This document shows, piece after piece, positions 1 through 5,199 of a stretch of 5,199 bases of DNA. The stretch comes from Burkholderiales bacterium. Its GTDB lineage: Bacteria > Pseudomonadota > Gammaproteobacteria > Burkholderiales > UBA11063. The stretch spans positions 1 through 5,199 of the forward strand of contig JAPJMP010000008.1 of NCBI GenBank assembly GCA_026461645.1, given 5' to 3'. The first letter of the stretch is position 1, and every line of letters begins with the position of its first letter. The translations under genes and the position numbers were made by a program. The notes below the pieces were generated by a model that had not been told where the DNA came from, did no database searches, and saw only the letters and a list, made by a program, of their open reading frames with translations.

Positions 1-72
1 AGTTGCTGTTGATAACCCATATGAGCATAATAAATAATCTGTGTAAATATCTAAAATCTTTTCATGATTCAT
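1..72 (-). CDS. IS transposase, N-terminal fragment (runs off window)
   Basis: Reading the minus strand from an ATG at 72-70 gives 24 open codons up to the window edge. They start MNHEKILDIYTDYLL and end CSYGLSTAT. This resembles the N-terminus of IS4/IS701-type DDE transposases common in Legionella-like and other gammaproteobacteria, as I remember them (an 'YSDYL..SFGQTTATGLS' style start). The catalytic domain lies outside the window, so intactness cannot be judged. A strong extended -10 element sits about 32 bases upstream, in the right place to drive it. The Shine-Dalgarno is poor: only a GAGA about 10 bases before the ATG. The gene is divergent from fabD. Seen: the reading frame and promoter. 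Recalled: the family likeness. A competing plus-strand reading, 11 codons ending at 37, is possible but has no family support. Confidence 0.55.
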   Translation of the reverse strand, partial: MNHEKILDIYTDYLLCSYGLSTAT

Positions 73-103
73 AGTCAATAATCTCAATACATCTTATAGT
101 GAT

Positions 104-112
104 ATTATACCA
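104..112 (-). promoter_or_regulatory. Extended -10 promoter for the minus-strand transposase
   Basis: On the minus strand the sequence reads TGGTATAAT, a perfect TATAAT (109 down to 104) preceded by the TGn extension. No good -35 lies at the right distance, since the hexamer 17 bases upstream is only TTACGC, but an extended -10 can work without one. Predicted transcription would start near 97, about 25 bases before the ATG at 72. Confidence 0.5.
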
Positions 113-205
113 AACTCGTTAATTTTGCGTAAGGTGAGATATTAATATTAAATTTAGAGTTATAGAGAATCAAAAAGCGCAAGAAAATATGCATAATTTT
201 AAATA

Positions 206-214
206 TGGTAGAAT
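206..214 (+). promoter_or_regulatory. Candidate promoter of the fabD-fabG-edd operon
   Basis: TGGTAGAAT is an extended -10 element (TGn followed by TAGAAT, five of six bases matching the consensus). It would start transcription near 221 and give a leader of roughly 60 bases before the fabD ATG. No recognisable -35 stands 16-18 bases upstream. The whole gap from 73 to 281 is extremely AT-rich, so chance matches are likely. It is the best plus-strand candidate I could find between the IS fragment and fabD. Confidence 0.35.
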
Positions 215-281
215 ATAGTCATGATTTAAATAATAAATTTGGTTAGAAAAGTTTTAAATTAAATATTTTTCAAGGATTGCT

Positions 282-1217
282 ATGAGTTTTGCAGTTGTAT
301 TTCCTGGGCAAGGATCTCAAAGTTTAAAAATGATGGATGGCTTTTTAGAGTGCGAAGTTGTTCAAGAAACATTTCAAATCGCAAAAGAAGTGTTGCAGGT
401 TGACTTTTTAGCTATGTTACAAGAAGCAACAGCAGATAATATAAATTCAACAATTAATACGCAACCATTACTATTGACAGCCGGTGTAGCTATTTATAAT
501 AGTTGGCTGCATAATGGTGGAATTAAGCCAGATATAGTTGCCGGGCATAGTTTAGGGGAATGGTCGGCATTAGTTGCAAGTGGAGTAGTAACTTTTAAAG
601 ATGCACTTAAATTAGTAAAAATTAGAGCTTCATTAATGCAACAAGCAGTTAAACCAGGTGAAGGTAGCATGGTAGCTGTAATTGGGTTAGATGATGAAAT
701 AATTGTAAATATATGTAATCAAGTAGCACAGCACACTAATGGTGTAGTTGCTGCGGTTAATTTTAATTCACCAGGGCAAGTTGTAATTGCTGGAGGTAAA
801 GATAGTGTTGCTGTAGCCATGGAACAGCTAAAAGCTAATGGTGCCAGAAAATTAGTTGTATTGCCAATGTCAGTGCCATCGCATTGTTTATTATTAAAAC
901 CAGCAAGTGAAAAATTGCATGAAGCATTAGCTAAGGTCACATTTAATTCTCCGCAAATTAAAGTTATTCACAACTTTAATGTAGAGTCGTATGATAATGT
1001 TGATTTAATAAAAGAGGCATTAGTTAAACAATTATATAGTCCAGTATTATGGACACAAACAATTAATAAAATTGTAAGTAATAACATAGTAAAAATCGTA
1101 GAATTTGGGCAAGGTAAAGTTTTAAGTGGATTAAATAAAAGAATAAATGAAACAATTGTGAGTGGTAATTTAAATGCATATGATAATATTGCCATGATAA
1201 AAGAATTAGTAATATAA
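282..1217 (+). CDS. fabD: Malonyl-CoA:ACP transacylase FabD
   Basis: FabD transfers the malonyl group from CoA to acyl carrier protein in the cytoplasm, supplying malonyl-ACP to type II fatty-acid synthesis. The 311-residue length is normal for the family (E. coli about 309). The PGQGSQ loop is at residues 8-13 and the GHSLGE nucleophile elbow at 88-93 with catalytic Ser90. Arg115, which binds the malonyl carboxylate, is present, as are catalytic His201 in VPSHC and Gln250 in VKQLYSP. The C-terminal GKVLSGL motif is kept, though the usual GPGK reads GQGK, and Trp94 replaces the common Tyr after GHSLGE. The start is set by AAGGA at 272-276, five bases before the ATG. fabG follows 12 bases after the stop. 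The usual upstream partner fabH is absent; instead there is a divergent transposase fragment. The identification is secure. Confidence 0.97.
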   Translation: MSFAVVFPGQGSQSLKMMDGFLECEVVQETFQIAKEVLQVDFLAMLQEATADNINSTINTQPLLLTAGVAIYNSWLHNGGIKPDIVAGHSLGEWSALVASGVVTFKDALKLVKIRASLMQQAVKPGEGSMVAVIGLDDEIIVNICNQVAQHTNGVVAAVNFNSPGQVVIAGGKDSVAVAMEQLKANGARKLVVLPMSVPSHCLLLKPASEKLHEALAKVTFNSPQIKVIHNFNVESYDNVDLIKEALVKQLYSPVLWTQTINKIVSNNIVKIVEFGQGKVLSGLNKRINETIVSGNLNAYDNIAMIKELVI

Positions 1218-1229
1218 AAGGAGTAATAC

Positions 1230-1970
1230 ATGACTGAAACAAATGATAAAAAAGTCGCACTGGTAACTGGAGCAACTCGTGGAATCGGAAAAGCGATAGC
1301 AATTAGTTTGGCTAAAGCCGGGTACATTGTAGTTGGTACGGCAACATCTGAAGCTGGAGCTAAAAGCATTAGCGAATTTTTATTGCCCTATGGTGGTTAT
1401 GGTTTAGTGCTAAATGTGATGCAAAAAGAGAGTATTGAAAGTACAATTAATGAAATAGTTAAGCGTTCAGGTGATATTTTAGTTTTAATTAATAATGCAG
1501 GTATTACTAAAGATGGATTATTTTTGCGAATGTCCGAAGCTGATTGGGATGCGGTTATGGATACTAATATGAAAGCCGTGTTTTTATTATCTAAAGCGGT
1601 TATTCGTAACATGACTAAAGCGCGCTATGGAAGGATTGTTAATATTTCGTCCGTAGTTGGTTTTACTGGTAATCCAGGGCAAGTAAATTATTCCAGTTCT
1701 AAGGCTGCAATGGTGGCTTTTTCAAAATCTTTAGCGCGCGAATTAGGCAGTAGAAATATAACGGTTAATTGTGTTGCACCAGGTTTTATTCATACTGATA
1801 TGACAGATGCTTTACCAGAGCAAGTTAAACAAGATTTTATAAAAACTATTCCGTTAAATCGTTTTGGTAGTGCTGAAGATATAGCTGCAAGTGTTAAATT
1901 CTTAATAAGTGACGATGCTTCTTATATTACAGGAACAACAATTCATGTAAATGGTGGTTCTTATATGTAA
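1230..1970 (+). CDS. fabG: 3-oxoacyl-[ACP] reductase FabG
   Basis: FabG is the NADPH-dependent reductase that turns 3-ketoacyl-ACP into (R)-3-hydroxyacyl-ACP in each elongation cycle of fatty-acid synthesis; it acts as a cytosolic tetramer. The 246-residue protein is a classical short-chain dehydrogenase. The Rossmann TGATRGIG motif is at 13-20, NNAG at 88-91 and structural Asn113 in DTN. The catalytic triad is Ser141, Tyr154 and Lys158 in the YxxxK arrangement, and the FabG-type VAPGFIHTDMT stretch is at 182-192. The C-terminus ends GGSYM, close to the E. coli form. AAGGAG at 1218-1223, six bases before the ATG, supports the start. SDR proteins are a broad family, but position directly after fabD and the FabG-specific motifs make this assignment firm. 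acpP, which normally follows fabG, is replaced here by edd. Confidence 0.96.
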   Translation: MTETNDKKVALVTGATRGIGKAIAISLAKAGYIVVGTATSEAGAKSISEFLLPYGGYGLVLNVMQKESIESTINEIVKRSGDILVLINNAGITKDGLFLRMSEADWDAVMDTNMKAVFLLSKAVIRNMTKARYGRIVNISSVVGFTGNPGQVNYSSSKAAMVAFSKSLARELGSRNITVNCVAPGFIHTDMTDALPEQVKQDFIKTIPLNRFGSAEDIAASVKFLISDDASYITGTTIHVNGGSYM

Positions 1971-1981
1971 AGCACCGAAAA

Positions 1982-1987
1982 AAGGAG
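1982..1987 (+). promoter_or_regulatory. Shine-Dalgarno that fixes the edd start
   Basis: AAGGAG lies five bases before the ATG at 1993. The same frame is open back to an ATG at 1951 inside fabG, but that codon has no Shine-Dalgarno and would add 14 residues not found in Edd proteins. The 1993 start aligns with the E. coli Edd N-terminus. Confidence 0.85.
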
Positions 1988-1992
1988 TAAAA

Positions 1993-3801
1993 ATGAAACA
2001 GTTAAATTCAACTATTGCTCAAGTAACGCAAAGAATTATTGAACGAAGTTATAGTACGCGTAATGATTATTTAACGCAAATGCAACAACAATATGGCGTT
2101 AGAGTTAAGCGCCAGCAGTTGGCTTGTACTAATTTAGCTCATGCAATGGCGGCTGAAGATACTAAAACTAAAATAATGCTAAAACAACAAGAGGCACCTA
2201 ATATTGGAATTGTTACAGCTTACAATGATATGCTATCGGCGCATCAACCATATTATCGCTATCCAGAGTTAATTAAGCAAGCAATTCTAGACGTTGGCGC
2301 TACAGCGCAAGTTGCTGGTGGTGTTCCTGCTATGTGTGATGGAATTACACAGGGGCAAACGGGAATGGAATTATCATTGTTTTCACGGGATGTGATAGCA
2401 ATGTCAACCGCAATTAGTTTAAGTCATAATGTTTTTGATGGAATTGTGTGTCTTGGAATTTGTGACAAAATAGTACCTGGATTATTAATAGGTGCGCTAA
2501 ATTTTGGTTATTTACCTACAATTTTTATTCCATCTGGGCCAATGCCTAGTGGAATTCCCAATAAAGCTAAAGCTGAAATTAGAAAATTATACGCTGAAGG
2601 TAAAGTTAACAGTAGTCAATTATTAGAGTCAGAAGCACAATCTTATCATGCTCCTGGAACCTGTACTTTTTACGGTACCGCAAATAGTAATCAGATGTTA
2701 ATGGAAATAATGGGGCTGCATATTCCAGGAAGTGCTTTTGTGTCGCCTAATACTCCATTACGCATGGCATTGACTAATTACGCTGCTAAACAAGTTGTAG
2801 CAATAACACATGCCAATAAATTCACCCCTTTATGCGAGATTGTAACTGAAAAATCTTTGGTTAATGCCATGATTGGGTTATTAGCTACTGGAGGTTCAAC
2901 TAATCACACTATTCATATTCCAGCTATAGCAAAAGCTTGTGGAATAATTCTAGATTGGACCGATTTTGCTGATTTATCTAAAATTATCCCATTGTTAGCT
3001 AAAGTTTATCCTAATGGGGATGCGGATATTAATCAATTTCATAACGCAGGGGGAATGGCATATATAATTGGTGAGTTATTGAATAATGGTTTATTACACA
3101 ATGATGTCAAAACTGTTGTCGGTGATGGTTTGAGTGCCTATATTCAAAATCCACAATTAGTTAATAATAGTTTAGTGTGGCACTCGGCAACGAATATTGA
3201 TTCTGAAATTATCAAACCAGTGGCAACACCATTTGCCGTAGAAGGTGGAGTAAAACTAGTGAAAGGAAATTTAGGTAGAGCTATTACTAAAGTATCGGCA
3301 ATTAATCCTAAACACCGTTATGTTAAAGCTCCAGCAAAAGTATTTATGACACAAGATGCAGTAATTACTGCTTATAATCAAGGGCAGCTTAATTGTGACT
3401 GTGTAGTAGTGTTAATTTATCAAGGTGCAAGAGCAAATGGTATGCCTGAATTGCATGGGTTAACTCCAATTTTGGTTTCTTTACAAGATAGCGGGTATAA
3501 AGTGGCTTTGGTAACTGATGGACGTATGTCTGGTGCCTCAGGTAAAGTTCCACATGCGATTCATTTATATCCAGAAGCTGTTTGTGGAGGTAATATTGCA
3601 AAGATTCACAATGGCGATATGCTTGAACTTGATCTAGAAAACGGTATATTAAATATACTAATTAGTGAACAGCAATTAGAGCAAAGAACTTTAGTTACTG
3701 CTGATCTTTCAGGAAATAACAAGGGATTAGGCAGAGAAATTTTTAAAAATTTTAGAGCAAATGTGGTGGATCCAGAGCATGGATGCTTGTCTTTATTTTA
3801 G
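1993..3801 (+). CDS. edd: Phosphogluconate dehydratase Edd
   Basis: Edd dehydrates 6-phospho-D-gluconate to 2-keto-3-deoxy-6-phosphogluconate, the first committed step of the Entner-Doudoroff pathway, using an iron-sulfur cluster. The 602 residues match the family length (E. coli 603) with collinear similarity from VTQRIIERS (11-19) to the C-terminus. The IlvD/Edd signature CDKxxPG is at 157-163 and the second signature, ALVTDGRMSGAS, at 505-516. The likely cluster cysteines are Cys157 and Cys224 (in GTCTFYGTAN), with Cys115 in MCDG also conserved. The close relative dihydroxy-acid dehydratase (IlvD) is less likely because NDMLSAHQPY, SYHAPGTCTFYGTAN and LYPNGxADIN-like stretches are typical of Edd. 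The gene starts 22 bases after fabG, so it is probably co-transcribed with the fab genes, which is unusual. Neither eda nor zwf is adjacent in the window. The stop codon abuts the convergent transporter gene. Confidence 0.95.
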   Translation: MKQLNSTIAQVTQRIIERSYSTRNDYLTQMQQQYGVRVKRQQLACTNLAHAMAAEDTKTKIMLKQQEAPNIGIVTAYNDMLSAHQPYYRYPELIKQAILDVGATAQVAGGVPAMCDGITQGQTGMELSLFSRDVIAMSTAISLSHNVFDGIVCLGICDKIVPGLLIGALNFGYLPTIFIPSGPMPSGIPNKAKAEIRKLYAEGKVNSSQLLESEAQSYHAPGTCTFYGTANSNQMLMEIMGLHIPGSAFVSPNTPLRMALTNYAAKQVVAITHANKFTPLCEIVTEKSLVNAMIGLLATGGSTNHTIHIPAIAKACGIILDWTDFADLSKIIPLLAKVYPNGDADINQFHNAGGMAYIIGELLNNGLLHNDVKTVVGDGLSAYIQNPQLVNNSLVWHSATNIDSEIIKPVATPFAVEGGVKLVKGNLGRAITKVSAINPKHRYVKAPAKVFMTQDAVITAYNQGQLNCDCVVVLIYQGARANGMPELHGLTPILVSLQDSGYKVALVTDGRMSGASGKVPHAIHLYPEAVCGGNIAKIHNGDMLELDLENGILNILISEQQLEQRTLVTADLSGNNKGLGREIFKNFRANVVDPEHGCLSLF

Positions 3802-3830
3802 TTAATGTTGAACTAACTCGTTTGTTTTTT
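3798..3830 (+). terminator. Weak candidate terminator after edd
   Basis: TTAGTT (3798-3803) can pair with AACTAA (3811-3816) around a 7-base loop, and a T-rich run TTTGTTTTTT follows at 3821-3830. This is the order expected of an intrinsic terminator for the edd transcript. The stem is only six pairs with a single G-C pair, so it would be weak. It overlaps the edd stop codon and the last codons of the convergent transporter. In the opposite direction no T-run follows the stem, so it would not serve the transporter transcript. Confidence 0.3.
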
Positions 3831-5109
3831 GCAATAATTTATTTAATTGTATTGTGCTCAATAAAGTTAGTACAGCAACAAATAAACACACGGCTATAAT
3901 GCTGTTATAACTGTTCGTTTTTTCAATAATTAAGCTTGTCCACAATGGCGTTAGCCCAGCACCAATAATATAAGCCAAATTATATGAGAAAGATATACCA
4001 GTATATCTAACTTTGGTGGGAAATAAGGAAGCTAATATTCCAAAGAAAAGACCGTTTACTCCAGCAAGGGTAATTGAAATTATAATCACAATAAAATATA
4101 AACTAAATAAGTTATATTGTAAAGAACCATTAATTTGATTGATGTTTAAATAGGTAATTAGCAACACAAAAATTAACCCACAAAGACTTATGCGCAAAAC
4201 GCTAATAACAATCATAAATCTAACAATAAAGGCAAACATTAAAGAAAATACAGCCATAACCAGGGCGCCTATAACACTCATGTTGGTAGTATTATTAATA
4301 CTTAATTTATAATAACTAGTGAGTAAATTGGGTAAAAAAATATGAAATATTGATGTGTTTAAGGACACAACAAAACATAAGAAAAAGGCACAAAAAATTT
4401 GTGTTTTATATTCTTTAAGCAAGGTTATTAGGGGTATATTACTAATTTTTTTATTATTTTGCAGTTCTTTAAATTCATTGGTTTCAGATAGATGGTAGCG
4501 AATATAGAAACCAATAATAGTTAATAAGCCGCCAATTAAAAAAGGAATTCTCCACCCAATAGATAACATAAATGCAGGTGTTGTATTTTCATTGAGAAAA
4601 TGAATAAATTGCGAACCAATGGCTAAACCAAAATTAGCGCCAAAAGTTAACCAAGCACAATAAAAGTAATAATTTTTGTTTCTAAACTTTTCTGCAATGT
4701 AAGTAACAGAACCAGGCACTTCCCCGCCCAAAGAAAACCCTTGAAATATTCGAGCTATTATTATTAAAGCTGTGGCTAAATAGCCAATAGTTGCAAAAGT
4801 TGGTAAAATACTAATTACAAAAGATGGAATTGACATTAATAAAATTGAGAAGGTAAAACTAAATTTGCGGCCATATTTATCACCAATATGAGCTAAAATT
4901 AAGCCACCAATAGGTCTAAATAAATAACTAATAGTAATAGTAAGATAAGTAAAAAAAATGGCAAAAGATTGCATATGTGGCGGAAAAAATATTTTAGCAA
5001 TAATAGATGACAAAAAGACAAAGCTTAAAAAATCAAAAAGTTCAAACCCACTACCGATGGTTGAAGCAATAATCATCTTTTTATCAGCTGAATTAATAAC
5101 TAACTCCAT
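3802..5109 (-). CDS. MFS transporter, metabolite:H+ symporter (MHS/ProP-like) family
   Basis: This is an inner-membrane secondary transporter of about 435 residues with 12 predicted membrane segments (roughly 12-42, 49-72, 84-104, 106-127, 150-172, 183-205, 236-260, 276-298, 299-321, 332-362, 370-397, 402-420). MHS hallmarks are clear: the ELFDF segment of TM1 (23-27), RPIGG at 65-69, GDKYGRK in the loop between TM2 and TM3 (76-82), RIFQGFSLGGE in TM4 (120-130), LSET-EFKEL after TM6, and FPTKVRYTGISFSYN before TM11 (363-377). Family members take up proline/betaine, citrate, alpha-ketoglutarate, shikimate or similar organic acids with protons; the substrate here cannot be told from sequence. 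The ATG at 5109 is preferred: the frame stays open to a TTG at 5157, but the promoter at 5161-5190 would start transcription at about that TTG. No clear Shine-Dalgarno precedes 5109; an ATG at 5076 is a weaker option. The gene is convergent with edd. Confidence 0.9.
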   Translation of the reverse strand: MELVINSADKKMIIASTIGSGFELFDFLSFVFLSSIIAKIFFPPHMQSFAIFFTYLTITISYLFRPIGGLILAHIGDKYGRKFSFTFSILLMSIPSFVISILPTFATIGYLATALIIIARIFQGFSLGGEVPGSVTYIAEKFRNKNYYFYCAWLTFGANFGLAIGSQFIHFLNENTTPAFMLSIGWRIPFLIGGLLTIIGFYIRYHLSETNEFKELQNNKKISNIPLITLLKEYKTQIFCAFFLCFVVSLNTSIFHIFLPNLLTSYYKLSINNTTNMSVIGALVMAVFSLMFAFIVRFMIVISVLRISLCGLIFVLLITYLNINQINGSLQYNLFSLYFIVIIISITLAGVNGLFFGILASLFPTKVRYTGISFSYNLAYIIGAGLTPLWTSLIIEKTNSYNSIIAVCLFVAVLTLLSTIQLNKLLQKTNELVQH

Positions 5110-5160
5110 GTATAAGAATAAATAAAATAAGTCGTATTTTACCACGAGCCGATACAATAA

Positions 5161-5190
5161 ATAATAAAACTTTTTCTTATTTTGTGTAAA
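5161..5190 (-). promoter_or_regulatory. Sigma70-type promoter for the MFS transporter
   Basis: On the minus strand, TTTACA (5190-5185; four of six bases of TTGACA, in a good arrangement) is followed after 18 bases by TATTAT (5166-5161; five of six of TATAAT). Transcription would begin near 5154, giving a leader of about 45 bases to the ATG at 5109 and arguing against the upstream TTG start at 5157. The region is AT-rich, so this remains a prediction. Confidence 0.45.
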
Positions 5191-5199
5191 TTGTATAAT

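Noticed and set aside
2..37. Plus-strand frame reading VAVDNPYEHNK then stop, possibly the C-terminus of an upstream gene
   Set aside because: Only 11 codons and no family recognised. The overlapping minus-strand frame has an ATG, a strong promoter in the right place and a transposase-like N-terminus, so it is the better reading.
139..150. Overlapping AT palindromes ATATTAATAT and TAATATTA upstream of fabD, possibly an operator
   Set aside because: The segment is almost pure A and T, where short palindromes arise by chance; no known regulator site (such as a FabR-type site) was recognised and no second copy was seen.
968..1369. Minus-strand open frame of about 130 codons across the fabD-fabG junction
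   Set aside because: It lies antisense to two well-conserved genes, spans their intergenic gap, has no recognisable domain and fits a shadow frame created by AT-biased codons.
1951..1992. Extended edd start at the ATG at 1951, overlapping fabG by 20 bases
   Set aside because: There is no Shine-Dalgarno before 1951, the added residues are translated from the real ribosome binding site region, and homologous Edd proteins start at the position equivalent to 1993.
5194..5199. Perfect TATAAT on the plus strand at the right edge, possibly a promoter for a divergent gene
   Set aside because: There is no acceptable -35 at 16-18 bases upstream and no TGn extension, and anything it would drive lies outside the window.

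Overview
This window is chromosomal DNA from an AT-rich bacterium (about 35% GC in a sampled coding line, nearer 15% in the gap upstream of the first full gene). FabD and Edd closely resemble the E. coli-type gammaproteobacterial enzymes. Together with a Rickettsia/Legionella-type MHS transporter and a transposase fragment, this suggests a low-GC, possibly host-associated gammaproteobacterium. The taxonomic call is inference; no species is recognised.

Layout: positions 1-72 (minus strand) hold what looks like the first 24 codons of an insertion-sequence transposase, cut off by the window edge, with a good extended -10 promoter at 104-112. An AT-rich gap with a candidate promoter (206-214) leads into three plus-strand genes that read as one operon: fabD (282-1217), fabG (1230-1970) and edd (1993-3801). 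They are separated by only 12 and 22 bases and each has its own Shine-Dalgarno sequence. The edd stop codon directly abuts the stop codon of a convergent minus-strand MFS/MHS transporter gene (3802-5109), which has a TTTACA/TATTAT promoter at the right edge of the window.

Roles: FabD makes malonyl-ACP and FabG reduces 3-ketoacyl-ACP, both in type II fatty-acid synthesis. Edd dehydrates 6-phosphogluconate to KDPG in the Entner-Doudoroff pathway. The usual neighbours (fabH and plsX upstream; acpP and fabF downstream; eda and zwf beside edd) are not in the window. The gene order is therefore rearranged compared with the classic fab cluster, and the upstream IS may be part of why. All four complete genes look intact and conventional. 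I see no new biological system here; the points of interest are the unusual operon composition, the IS edge and the zero-gap convergent junction.
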